Below, one piece after another: positions 43,300 through 53,019 of a DNA stretch of 64,000 bases. The stretch comes from Cricetomys ansorgei (lineage: Eukaryota; Chordata; Mammalia; Rodentia; Nesomyidae). The stretch's first letter is position 1, and each line of letters starts with the position of its first letter. The stretch lies in assembly GCA_026225945.1 (NCBI GenBank), contig JAMJFZ010001815.1, forward strand, positions 2,791,501-2,855,500, in the 5' to 3' direction. A program made the translations under genes and the position numbers. Below the pieces are notes generated by a model that saw only the letters and a program-made list of their open reading frames with translations, was not told the DNA's origin and made no database searches.

Positions 43300-43445
43300 T
43301 CTCTTTGTTTTTCTTTGTTTTTCGAGACAGGGTTTCTCTGTTGTAACTGCAGCTGTCCTGGAACTCACTCTGTAGACCATGATGGCCTCCAACACCTCTG
43401 CCTCCCAAGTGCTGGGACTAAAGGCATGTGACACCCTGCCCTGCC
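43300..43445 (-). mobile_element. B1 SINE, antisense, internal deletion
   Basis: CGAGACAGGGTTTCTCTGTT, GTAACTGCAGCTGTCCTGGA, ACTCACTCTGTAGACCATGA, then a jump of about 20 bp to ACACCTCTGCCTCCCAAGTG. The CCTCGAACTC...GATCC part typical of B1 is missing. Confidence 0.92.
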
Positions 43446-44752
43446 AAAGCCCTTCCCTTGTGTTCCCTTCCCTAAACTGGTTTAGAAGCAGCTTGTACAC
43501 AGACTTTGTCATTTTCTACCTCCACCCCTCCTATCTTGAATTTTCTTTATGCCCATAAAGCCTTCTTTCTCAGTCCTGCCAGGTCCCTTTTCACTCCAAA
43601 CTGTATTGCCCTCTCTCAACTACGTGATGTTCCACAGTCCACTCTTTATCTAGGAGCAGCTCCGTTTCACATGGGCAGACAGAAGACTCTGAAGACAAAC
43701 AGCTCAGCTGGAGTTGAGCACAAAGTAGGCCCTTTGTGATAACGTGAAACCTTGTCATGGGCTCCCCTATAGACAGGGAACAAGCAGAATGATTAGAATC
43801 AAGTCATAGCCGGAAAAGACTTGTGTGCATCCTAAGGGTGCTTCCCCTCCGTGGTGGACCGCATACACAGCCGTAGTCCTGGAAGACTGTAATGGGCCAG
43901 AGAAACTTTTTTGGTTTCTTTCGCTTAGCGATGTCATAGCCATCCAATGCCACAGCAGAACACGCTCTTCGTGTATTTCTGATGACGCTGGTGTGATCAC
44001 GTTTCTTGTCCTGGCTGCAGTCATGTGAGAAGGTAACAGTATAGCACATATAATTACATCCAGCAATAATACCTAGCCATTAGTGTCTGCTGCCTGCTGC
44101 TCATACATTTACTGGCCATATTTTTATTGTCATTTTAAAGTGTGTTTCTCCTTGTGTGTCTATAAAACAGTCTGTCCTGCTACCCCAGCAGTGGTCCCAC
44201 TACCTTCTATTCCTGGTATTTCTTGATTACATTAGGAGGCTGTCTGTGCTGAGATTGGCTTCCACCTTGTAGGCCTGTGTGATCACACCGTGGTGCAATT
44301 GCCTACATTGCCACTGCTAAGCAAACTGCTGTTTGGTCTAACACATTGAATCACCTCTTCCTGACATGCTCTTCTTTCTTTTTTTTTTCCTTTTCTCACT
44401 AGTGTCACTGTAAGTGAAAACTTCCCCAACAAAGAACTGGTTCCCCAGGTCTCCTTTCAGCCCAGCATGCTGCAGGCAGTCAGACTGAGTTAAATAATAG
44501 TACTCCATAGACCTAAGGGAAGGGCTCACTGTACCTCTATACAGCCTCCAGGAAAATTACACCTGCCTGGTACACCTGCCTGCGAGGACAGCTGACATTA
44601 AAGCTGCAATGATTAATAACTAACTCCAGGGATATAACATCCACTAGAGATGAAGGAAAGAATTAACTGCAGAATACAGGCTGTAAATTGGGGGTGGAGG
44701 GAGCACATATAAAGGCAGTAAGAGAGAGAGAAAAAGGAGCATGAAGGGCCAT
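43446..44752. other. Mostly unique; mildly CpG-rich at 43800-44030
   Basis: About ten CpG fall within 43800-44030, where opposing frames also occur (minus 43767-44066, 99 codons; plus 43825-44028). No domain is recognised and the frames conflict. The rest holds a T-run near 44380 and nothing else recognised. Confidence 0.4.
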
Positions 44753-45111
44753 TGTATTAATGACTTTTGCTGTGATAAAAAATAAAGAGCAAAAAAACCA
44801 AAAAACAAAAACCTTGACCAAAGCAACCTGCAGAAGGAAAGGTTTATTTGGCTTCCATTTCCAGAGGGCTAAGAGTCCGTGATGGCAGCAATCGGCAGGC
44901 ATGGCAGTTGGAACAGGAAGCTGAGAGCTTTCTACAAGCACAATCAGAGAGAACTAGAAATGTGAGTCTTTAAACTCTCAAAGCCCATCTCTAGTGACAT
45001 GCTTCCTCCAGCAGGCCACATCTCCTAAAGCTACCCAAATAGTGCCACCAACAGGAGATCAAGTATTCAAATGTCAGAGAACATGGGGGCTCAGTTATCA
45101 TTTAAACCAGT
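44753..45111 (-). mobile_element. ERVL-MaLR ORR1-like LTR, antisense
   Basis: Complement of ORR1: TTTTGCTGTGATAAAAAATA, AACCTGCAGAAGGAAAGGTT, GGCAGCAATCGGCAGGCATG, AAACTCTCAAAGCCCATCTC, GCTACCCAAATAGTGCCACC and AGATCAAGTATTCAAATG. An A-rich interruption with AACCAAAAAACAAAAACC lies near its 3' end. Confidence 0.85.
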
Positions 45112-45400
45112 GTCTTTGCTGTGTTCAGGGTGAACACCTTTGGAAGGCCTGCTTGCATGAAGGCCCTCTTCCTCCTAGCCGTCAGTTTCTATTTCTGTCC
45201 AACTTGACAGGTGGGACCGACGTCACCAAGCCTGGGAAGACAAAGTGACCACAGAAGGACCGTGAGCCGGTATAAACCAGTGTGGTGATTTTCTGTCTGT
45301 TATTTATTTACTTTTCTTTCTACACACATACACCCACATAGGGTATTTTCAGAGACAAAGGGCATATTTTATGAACATGCATGCGTTTGATAATAGTATA
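45112..45400. other. Unique sequence
   Basis: No recognised repeat. A 84-codon frame (44994-45248) overlaps the preceding LTR and is not supported. Confidence 0.4.
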
Positions 45401-45790
45401 GTGCTGGCTAGTATTATGTCAATTTGACATAGCTAGAGTCTTTGGGAAGAAGGAACCTCAACTGAAAAAAATGCCCCAACCAAATTGACCTGTGACTCAT
45501 TTTCTCAATTAGTGATTGATGTGGGAGCCAAGGCCATTGTGGGAAGTGCCACACCTGGTCAGGTGTTCCTGGGTGCTATAAGAAAGCAGGCTGAGTAAAC
45601 CATGAAGAATAAACCATTGAGTAACACTCCCTCATGGCCTCTGCTTCAATTCCTGCCTCCAGGTTCCTGCCTTGAGTTCCTGTCCTACAGGAACTAACCC
45701 TACAGGCTATAAGATGAAATAAAAACCCTTTCCTCCCCAAGTTGCTTTTGGTCATGGTGTTTTATCACAGCAATAGAAACTCTAAGACAA
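45401..45790 (+). mobile_element. ERVL-MaLR LTR (MT type), full length
   Basis: GTGCTGGCTAGTATTATGTC start, CAATTTGACATAGCTAGAGT, GGAACCTCAACTGAAAAAAA, GGGTGCTATAAGAAAGCAGG, GAAATAAAAACCCTTTCCTC (polyadenylation signal), TTGCTTTTGGTCATGGTG and GCAATAGAAACTCTAAGACA. A solo LTR of about 390 bp. Confidence 0.95.
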
Positions 45791-45831
45791 GTATCAGAAT
45801 ATATGATATGAATGAGGGAAAACTTTTAAGA

Positions 45832-46421
45832 TGCAGTGTAGCTGCTGTGTCAGTCCACAAAGAAGACAAGGAGATATTTTCATAGATGCAAACCCTGTCA
45901 AACCTTAGCAGAGGTCATGGCAAGCTCTATTCTGGACAGCAGAATCCCATTCATCTGATTGCAGATGTTTCTATTGATACAAAATCTCCTCAGGTGTTGT
46001 ATTGATACAAAAATTCTGCCCCCTCATCCAAAGGCCTGTTTGCATAATGAAAAAAACTTGTAGCTTAGTCTCATCCCACAATCCTTTAGCAGCCAAACTA
46101 TGTCACCTTTATGGTGGGGAGCTCAAAGCCTAAGGGGAGAGTTTGCTCCTTATTGCCTGAGACTCGGGGAGAGGGACTACAAGAATTCCTCCAGAAAACA
46201 TTGATTTTCACATGGAGATCTCAGTGAGCCAGAACGGCTCTGCCAGAGAGCACTGAGCAGGTGCAGGTCATGAGGAAGCAAACATCTGAATCAGATTTAC
46301 ATCAAGCCAACGCTTGCGGATAAAGCAAACTGCCGAGGCTTAGGCAGCCCTTCCCCCAACAATGTACAAAACAATTGCTTAAAAGTTACATGAGCATAAC
46401 TAGAAATAAACTCTCCCAACA
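45832..46421 (+). mobile_element. Interspersed family X, copy 5, long form
   Basis: Same ends as the other copies (GACAAGGAGATATTTTCATA, CCCTGTCAAACCTTAGCAGA; ATCTCCTCAGGTGTTGTATT; TTAGGCAGCCCTTCCCCCAA; CATAACTAGAAATAAACTC), but about 250 bp of extra sequence at about 46010-46260 separates the middle from the 3' part. It is either a nested insertion of unidentified sequence or a segment lost from the shorter copies. Confidence 0.7.
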
Positions 46422-46604
46422 ATGCAAAGTCTTATTTGGAAAGTTAAATACCCTCCTCTCTGAGACTAAGAGAACTAGGTGAGAATCAGTAAAACATAGC
46501 AGTTTTAAACATCAACTTCTCTTGGCTTGATAGTGGCTGTATGATATACTTTCTTTTTACAAGCACAACAGTTTGCATGCTAGGGTATTCACTAAGACTC
46601 AACG
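46422..46604. other. Unique sequence
   Basis: Short stretch between the family X copy and the decayed L1; no feature recognised. Confidence 0.4.
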
Positions 46605-46911
46605 AACTTCAAAAGATTAGAAGTATTTTCCCTGGTCATAATAGAATTAATAGAATTTGAATGTACAAAAAAAATCCCCAATTACTCTGAGATTAAATGT
46701 GACACATTTCCACACAATCAACATGTCAGAGAGACTAGAAAGGAACTTTACCTTGGTGTTGATAATGCCTTGACATGTCAAATTGGGGGCAGGGTCACAG
46801 CTGACTATAGTGTTTTAGAGCAAATGCGTAGGCTCAATGTTGATAGTGATAGAGAAGAGGAAGGCTTAACATCAACTAAGTTTGCAGTGCTAAGAGTCAT
46901 ACTAAGAGGGC

Positions 46912-47036
46912 AAACAAGTCAACCCTGGAGGCACGGGTCTGTAAGCCCAGCTGCTACAGGGGGATCAAAAGATCAGGGCCTGCTAGGGCTCCAAAACAAG
47001 TTCAAGACCAGCCTGTCTCAAAGTAAAAAATAAATA
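46912..47036 (+). mobile_element. B1/PB1-like SINE, sense, inserted in L1
   Basis: GAGGCACGGGTCTGTAAGCC, CAGCTGCTACAGGGGGATCA, TTCAAGACCAGCCTGTCTCA and an AAAATAAATA tail. Much of the centre is lost. Confidence 0.65.
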
Positions 47037-47040
47037 CATC

Positions 47041-47095
47041 AAAATGAAGGTTTAGGGAGGTAGTTCGGTAGTAGAGTACTTGTCTAGCATGCCTG
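47041..47095 (+). mobile_element. ID-like SINE head
   Basis: TTTAGGGAGGTAGTTCGGTA, GTAGAGTACTTGTCTAGCAT and GCCTGAACC match the ID element tRNA-Ala-like head. Placed directly after the B1-like copy; the two could be remains of one composite SINE. Confidence 0.6.
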
Positions 47096-47701
47096 AACCA
47101 CTTGAGGACAGCTAAAGTGAACCAGTTAATCAGGCAATAGTGGAAACCAGTAAAACAGGAGCCATAAATAAGTAGTGAAAGTCACAAGTTAATTCTCTTT
47201 AAAAAAAATTGTAAGCTTGGTTGGCCCCTAGCAAGACTAATGATGATGAGAGTCCGTGAGACAGAGTCCAACTCTCTGGAGCATGGCCACTGCAGATGGT
47301 GCTGCCTCTGAAGGGAGATAAGGAAGCCATAAGCAACTGCACGCTAATGGATTTGGGAGCTCGTGTGCAATGTCCAAATTCCTTGAAAAAAAGTAACTTG
47401 AATAAATGAAAGATAAACTAATTAAAAAATGTCTGACTAGTTCTACAACTCAAAAACCTGAAATTATAGTCAAACACGTGTACAAAAACACCATCCAAGC
47501 CTGGATGATTCATGGAGTAATTCTGTGGAAGAGTTAAGGAAAAGGGATGCCAATCTTACACAGATTTATGGGTCAGTATCATACAGATACCAAACTTGGT
47601 GCATAGATTGCTTGAAAAGGAAATTGCAGACTATCTGTCATGAAAAGAAAAACATATATATTTACACACACACACATATAATTGGCAAAATACCAGCAAT
47701 G

Positions 47702-47937
47702 CTGGACTGAAAAGATTGCTCTGTAGTAAAGAGCACTTGCTGCTCTTACAGAAGACTGGGGTTTGGTTCTCAGTTCCCACATCTATTTGTAACTCCAGGT
47801 CCAGGGTGATCCAATGTCCTATTCTGGCCTCCATAAGACTGCATCTATGTGGTGCAAAGACATACATTCAGGTTGCAGATGTGTGGAACAAAACCCTCAC
47901 ACACATAAAATAAAAATAAATAAAAAATCTTTAAAAC
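47702..47937 (+). mobile_element. B2/B3-type SINE, sense, with target-site duplication
   Basis: GTAAAGAGCACTTGCTGCTC, AGACTGGGGTTTGGTTCTCA, AACTCCAGGTCCAGGGTGAT, TTCTGGCCTCCATAAGACTG and an A-rich AAATAAAAAATC tail. Flanked by a 12-bp target duplication, ATACCAGCAATG (47690-47701) and ATACCAGCGATG (47938-47949), one mismatch. It sits within the L1 ORF2 relic. Confidence 0.92.
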
Positions 47938-48835
47938 ATACCAGCGATGTACAGAAAGAATAAGAAAAGTATCACACTGAACTGGTGCTTGTCCTATTTG
48001 TGTTTAACATTTAAAAAACCAACCAAGCTAATTTATCATATCACCAAGGTAGAGGAGAACAATCAGTCTCCTCCCAACAGAGGCAGAGCAAGCAGTCAGC
48101 GAAACATACCACATCATAAAAATCCTCAGTGAAGTAGGACTACAGAAGAACTCCCTTCCACTTATAATTGGCCTCCAGGAAAAATCCCTCGCTGCTTAAT
48201 GGAGAGCTAGGGAATGTTGGCAAAGGCAGCCCTTGTACTGTAGGTCCTAGTCAGGGTAGGAATGAAAGAAAAGATGAGCAGCCAAGATGGAGAAGGAAGT
48301 GTAAAATGGACTGTAATCACAGATGATGTGACTGTGCATGCAGAAAACACGGGAGATCTACAAAAGCAGCTAGACTAGAAAGAGGTTAGTCATCGCCAAT
48401 GGATGCAGTTGATACACCCGAACCAGTTTTTAACACTGTCTCACCTACAGCCCACTTTATTTCTCTACTAAACTGCATCAAAATAGAAAATGCTTCCAGC
48501 AATTTGACAGAAGGCATGTAAGACTTCTGCACAGAAATATCACTGAAATGCAATTTAGATAGGTGAGTTAAATCAATTACTTAAATGGACTGGAGCAATA
48601 TCTGAATTTTAATCTACAAATTCAACTCAATCTCTGTAAAAATCCTGCAGGCTTCATTCCAGAGTTCAAAAGGGGATTCCAGACACCAGAATCACCAAAT
48701 CCTTGAAAGGACTATGTTGGAACATTCACCTGATCTTGAGACTCCCATAAAGCCACCAAGATGGTATAACACTGACATGCTGACCAACAGGTAGATCAAT
48801 GGGACATAGTTTGACACAATTATGTAGCCCATTGA

Positions 48836-49307
48836 GTTTTAATAAATGTGTTAAAACAGCTTCCTCAGAGGACAATTCATCCTTTAGAAAGAAAGAAGTT
48901 TTAGCCAATAAGAGGTTAAAGTCAGACCCAGCAGGATTCTGGTCTGGACGCTGTCATACATGGTCTGTGCCTACGTGGCTGTCTATGCCTTGAGGTCCAC
49001 GTGAGTTTTAAGATAGGGTTTTCTGTCTTTGAAGAAAACAAACACCACTGAGGTTCAGTGTGAATTGCATTCGCGCTGCAGACCCTTTTCATGCAACGTT
49101 CATTTCCCATTTTGTTCTTTGACTTCATTTCACCTGATGTTTTGCAGTTTTCAACGAAGAGGTCTTATATCTCCTTGGTTTAGAATCTGTACACTAATAT
49201 AAATAGAATTTTAAGTTTCAATTACTCATTGTTAGTATTTAAAGCAGAGTTGAGTTTTGTGTGCACTTTTGTGTGCTCTGCAATGAGTAAATTTGAGGTT
49301 TAATTTT
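48836..49307. other. Unique sequence or unrecognised L1 remains
   Basis: No clear element. It lies between two L1 ORF2 remnants of opposite orientation and may include unalignable L1 sequence. Confidence 0.35.
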
Positions 49308-49308
49308 G

Positions 49309-49344
<36 letters not shown>

Positions 49345-49403
49345 GGGGGCGTGAGAGAGAAGGAAAGAGGGAGGGAGGAAGAGAGAGAGAGAGAGAGAGA
49401 GAG
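49308..49403. repeat. Compound (TG)n-(GA)n microsatellite
   Basis: (TG)n at about 49308-49342 followed by G-rich and GA sequence (49344-49403). Adjacent Z-prone and triplex-prone arrays. Confidence 0.95.
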
Positions 49404-49434
49404 CTCTTCAGGAATCTGTTCATATAAGACCATG

Positions 49435-49790
49435 TAGTCTTCTAAGATATACTTTTACTTCTTCCTGTAAGATTTGAATCTTTGTCCTTTCTTGCCCTGG
49501 CTTAATGACTCTGGCAGGGCATTGTCAATGGTGGTGAATAGCAGAGTTAAGATTGGCCATCTTTGCTTTCTGCTTCTAGAGGAAGAGCTGCCAGCCATTC
49601 TCTGTTGATAGTGTTAGGAATAGTTAGGATAGTCTCTCTATTATTAGTTTGTTGATTTTTTTTAAATCATCCAAGGGTGTAACATTTTGTCAGGTCTTCT
49701 ATTTTTGAAGACTCAAGCTGGCCTTGTCGATTCCCTTCATTCTGCTAATGCTCTATCAGAATGGAGTTTTATTTACTTTTTCCCTTTTCC
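49435..49790 (-). pseudogene. L1 ORF2 fragment, antisense, decayed
   Basis: The plus-strand text is the complement of L1 ORF2: CTTTTACTTCTTCCTGTAAG, TTGCCCTGGCTTAATGACTC, GGTGGTGAATAGCAGAGTTA, AGATTGGCCATCTTTGCTTT, TAGAGGAAGAGCTGCCAGCC. The corresponding part of the sense relic at 46605-48835 is recognisable, so this is a second, oppositely oriented L1 insertion. Confidence 0.7.
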
Positions 49791-49872
49791 CTCTGCAGAG
49801 GAAGAAGCTGGCCAAGATCACATGCATTTATAGTCTTGGGGTCCCAGCTCTATCCTCCACGTCCTCTGGCAT
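49791..49872 (+). repeat. Duplicated 82-bp unit, copy A
   Basis: CTCTGCAGAGGAAGAAGCTG, GCCAAGATCACATGCATTTA, TAGTCTTGGGGTCCCAGCTC, TATCCTCCACGTCCTCTGGC. It matches 50514-50595 at nearly 90% by eye. Both are preceded by a pyrimidine tract and CTGCAG, resembling a splice acceptor. A polyadenylation-like AATAAA occurs at about 49879. The flanks differ, so this is not part of a longer local duplication. Confidence 0.7.
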
Positions 49873-50334
49873 TCCAAGAATAAATCTCATTAAGTCATTG
49901 TGTATAATTCTTTTAAAGTTTTGCCCTTTAAAGAAACAACTTCTTGAAAATAGTGATTAAAAAAACAGATTCTGGAAACAAGAAAACCACCCGTTTCATT
50001 TTTATTTCAAAGCCTGTATAATTCTACAATGAGCATATTTACTCTATCCAAAAACATAGAATACTATGTCCCCAATTCTAATTCCTGGCATGGCTGTCTC
50101 CTTTAACTTCCTCTGCATATGACTTATGTCTTCTTTCATTAACTCCTAACCTTCCAATCTTCCCCTCATGTTGAGAAAGTTCCCACCGAAGAAGTTTGGC
50201 ACAGATATAAATTAGCAGCTTAGTTCCAGCTCAGAACACCCAGAGACAGTTCCATTACAGGATCTTCTCTATCACATAGGCTTAAATGCTAGTTACCTTA
50301 AAATGTAATGTTTCCACAGCAAAGATTTTCAGGC
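49873..50334. other. Unique sequence, no gene seen
   Basis: No recognised repeat. The frame across copy A (49724-49960, 78 codons) extends into this stretch without a domain. Confidence 0.4.
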
Positions 50335-50465
50335 CCATTGTGATATATCACTCCATTTCACAAATTAAAAAGCTGAGGTTCTTAATGAGTTAGGTTCTTG
50401 CCCAGGCATGTGGGTGTGTAAGGACTGGAGAACACCTCAGGCCTAGACTTCTGACTGGTCTGTTT
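50335..50465 (-). mobile_element. MIR SINE, antisense
   Basis: CACTCCATTTCACAAATTAA, AAAGCTGAGGTTCTTAATGA, TTCTTGCCCAGGCATGTGGG and CAGGCCTAGACTTCTGACTG follow the complement of the MIR core and 5' half. Confidence 0.65.
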
Positions 50466-50513
50466 TCAGATGGCGATGATCCATATGTTGGCTCAGCACA
50501 CATTCTCCTTCTC

Positions 50514-50595
50514 GCTCTGCAGTGGAAGAAGCTGGCCAAGACCACATACATTGACAGTGCTGGGGTCCCAGCTCTATCCTCCACTTCCTCTTGCT
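50514..50595 (+). repeat. Duplicated 82-bp unit, copy B
   Basis: CTCTGCAGTGGAAGAAGCTG, GCCAAGACCACATACATTGA, CAGTGCTGGGGTCCCAGCTC, TATCCTCCACTTCCTCTTGC. It is preceded by a pyrimidine-rich acceptor-like stretch ending CTGCAG. Most differences from copy A would change an amino acid if translated in the shared open frame, so there is no sign of coding constraint. Confidence 0.7.
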
Positions 50596-50784
50596 CTCTG
50601 TACTACCCGTGGGTGGGATTGAAAACTCACACTGTGTCTGTTCATGCGTACCTGTCTGGGGTACTTCTTCATCCCACAAAAAAAAACCTTCCAGTTCCAC
50701 ATAGAGGAAGAGGAGCCTGGGCTAATGCCACCTGACACCATCTATACAGGATAGCTTTCCAGCTTCTTGACAACATTTTTATGT

Positions 50785-50946
50785 GTAATGTGTATGTGTC
50801 TGTGTGCGGGCATGTGTGCTTGAGTGCAGTACCCTAGGAGACCAGAGGCAGTGGATCCTCTGGAGCTGTGATTCGAATGCTAGAAACTGAGCTTGGGTCT
50901 TCTGTAAGAGCAGAATGCACTCAACCATGGATTCATCTCTCTAACC
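50785..50946 (-). mobile_element. B2/B3-type SINE, antisense
   Basis: GTGCTTGAGTGCAGTACCCT, GACCAGAGGCAGTGGATCC, TCTGGAGCTGTGATTCGAAT, GCTAGAAACTGAGCTTGGGT and GGATTCATCTCTCTAACCC (complement of the A-box head). Confidence 0.88.
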
Positions 50947-51601
50947 CAATAATACAAAACCCTTAAGCAACTTCAGGTGATATGCGTTTCCCAGACCAAC
51001 AGAAACAGATGTTTGCCATTCACCTCTATGCATGGCATTCTGTGACACATCGGTTCATTAAATTGTTGTCCTGCAAGCATGAGTCATTCTGTCTATGGCG
51101 ATGATTTTCTGTAATTACGTGGTGTTTTGTTTGTTTGTTTGTTTCCTTAGAGTTCTAATTACAATGTCGGAGTAAGCATGCTTAAGCAAGGAGAAAGTAT
51201 TAGAATATTCTTGCCATCAAATTTTATTAAAATAAAATCCATATAAAGTAGATTTGAGAGGTTGCCTTTAAAACATATTAATTTACAGATCACAGAGAGC
51301 TCTTTTACTGAAATGCTTTCTATGTTTATCCCCTGTTGAATTAAAACAGGGTATTTCTTTTTGAAGTGCCCTCCTGGAAAATGTGGTGAGACATTTATGA
51401 ATACAATTGTTTGTGTTATTTTTGTAAGGTTAGGACATGTGTTTTCAGATATTTAATTATACATTCACCAAAAGACGCATACATAATTGACTTCTTAAAG
51501 CACGTACTGAGATTTTCAGGTAATAATGTGACCCACTGGAGGACATTGTTTACCGTGTATCTGGATAAATCGCAGTAAGACTTAAGGACAAAGGCGGAGT
51601 G
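50947..51601. other. AT-rich unique sequence
   Basis: A (TTTG)4-type run at 51126-51143. No recognised transposon or coding signal. Confidence 0.45.
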
Positions 51602-51942
51602 TGCTAGAATACTGCTGTGGCGACTCAGCAAGGATACAAGAAGGCAGGTTCATTGGTGTAAACCTTGCCAGACCTCAGCAGAGGAAATCACTGTTCTGGC
51701 CGGTGCCTTGCTGGAAAATGGAACCCTGACATCTGAGCTCAGATGCTTTTATTGATATAGAACTCCTTAGGTGTTCTATTGATACCACATGAAAATCAAG
51801 AGCAATCCAACATCCTCCCCCCACCCCCACATAAATCCAACACTTGCAGACAATACAAAATGCCAAGTCCGAGGCAGCCTCTCACCCAGCATTACACAAA
51901 ACAACCATTTTTAAACATAACTAAAAATAAAGTTCTACAACA
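51602..51942 (+). mobile_element. Interspersed family X, copy 6
   Basis: About 341 bp starting TGCTAGAATACTGCTGTGGC and containing CCTTGCCAGACCTCAGCAGA, TGACATCTGAGCTCAGATGC, TTTTATTGATATAGAACTCC, ACATAAATCCAACACTTGCA, AATACAAAATGCCAAGTCCG and AAATAAAGTTCTACAACA. The most complete and cleanest copy in the window; it carries AATAAA close to the 3' end. Confidence 0.82.
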
Positions 51943-52099
51943 GCAGAATCTATTAAATTAGAGAATCTAGAAGCTAGGCTAAAAGGAGCCCCTTTCCTCC
52001 CCATAAGAACAAGTTAGATGGAAAACAATGGACAGTTTTATGTCAAAATTCTCTTTTTATTCACAATAAAAACAAGGCAATTTCTTCTTTGAATATCAA

Positions 52100-52304
52100 T
52101 TTATTGAAACAGAGTCTCTTAATAGACCCGAAGCTTGACAATTCTGGCTAGTCTAGGTAGGCAGCCAGCTCCAGGAAATCCCCTCCCAAGTGTTGCAATT
52201 CCAGGCAGCTGCCATGCCTGCTGGCTTTTATGTAGGTGCTGAGGCTGAACTGCAGTTCTCAAGAGTGTGGCAAAGTGCTTTACCCATTGGGCCATCTCCC
52301 CTGC
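52100..52304 (-). mobile_element. B4-like SINE, antisense
   Basis: The complement of a B1-like body followed by a tRNA head: AAACAGAGTCTCTTAATAGA, ATTCTGGCTAGTCTAGGTAG, CCATGCCTGCTGGCTTTTAT, then TGCTTTACCCATTGGGCCATC. Same general architecture as the element at 815-1171. Confidence 0.7.
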
Positions 52305-52606
52305 TCTACTGATTCATATTGATGCTGATATCTGTGGGAGGATGGGAGCACATGCTATTCAGATGGCAAAGATTTGGAGATAAAGGGGTGAGGGAGCTAG
52401 CTGAAGGAGCCTTTAAGAACTACACATGCTCATGCTGTGGAGAGTCACACTGGTGCAGGACCAATCAGCAGCAATCCCATATTTGAAGTGTTCAGAAAGG
52501 CGCCCAAAAGGAGTGAGAGACCCTGGAGAATTCAACTTCTTTAAGCTAGTCCTAAGAGAGAGTTGAGACTCTGGGAGTGCAGGGTGGATGGGGTCTTGAA
52601 GGATCA
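52305..52606. other. Unique sequence
   Basis: No recognised element; a minus-strand frame of 64 codons (52413-52607) is unsupported. Confidence 0.4.
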
Positions 52607-52890
52607 ATGTGTTAGTTCTTTTGTGTCACTGTGATCATATACATAATTGAAACACTTAAAAGGAATTTCACATGGTTCACTCCATGGAAAGCGTAGCAGA
52701 AGTTATTCACTTCATAGCAGACAGGAAGAAGGGAGGGGATGCTCATGTGGTGTCCAGGGAGCAAAGGACCCAGAACAGGAAATAGTCACAGCAAGACATA
52801 ACCCTTGAGGGTATTCCCCTTTAGGATCGACTTCCACCATCTAGCCTCTGCTTTCACAGTTCATACACACTGAACCCAATGGTTTAAATT
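52607..52890 (-). mobile_element. MaLR (MST-like) LTR, antisense
   Basis: TGTGTTAGTTCTTTTGTGTC, CACTGTGATCATATACATAA, GGAATTTCACATGGTTCAC, TCATAGCAGACAGGAAGAAG, GCAAGACATAACCCTTGAGG and ATCGACTTCCACCATCTAGC run as the complement of an MST/MT-type LTR. Confidence 0.6.
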
Positions 52891-53019
52891 ATTCCTTGTC
52901 AGAGCATTGGTAATCCAAGCAGCTCTGGAAATGTTCTCACAGACACACCCAGAGGTTTCCTCCTCACCTGGGCGCTTCTTCATTCAATCAGCTTCACAGT
53001 GCTGGTTGGCTGTCTCCAG

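Larger units (their letters stand above)
46605..48835 (+). pseudogene. Decayed L1 ORF2 (reverse-transcriptase region), sense
   Basis: A long sense-strand L1 ORF2 relic, interrupted by SINEs (46912-47095 and 47702-47937) and broken by many stops and frameshifts, so no product is possible. Landmarks in order: GTCCAAATTCCTTGAAAAAA, CCAATCTTACACAGATTT, GCAAAATACCAGCAATG, CAGATGATGTGACTGTGCAT (the catalytic-site region), GAAAACACGGGAGATCTACA, CAAATTCAACTCAATCTCTG and AGGTAGATCAATGGGACATA. The element's 5' part and 3' end are not identified. Old L1 (L1M-like). Confidence 0.75.

Noticed and set aside
50443..50700. 85-codon minus frame across duplicated unit copy B
   Set aside because: It is antisense to the acceptor-like orientation, does not persist in copy A, and overlaps a MIR.
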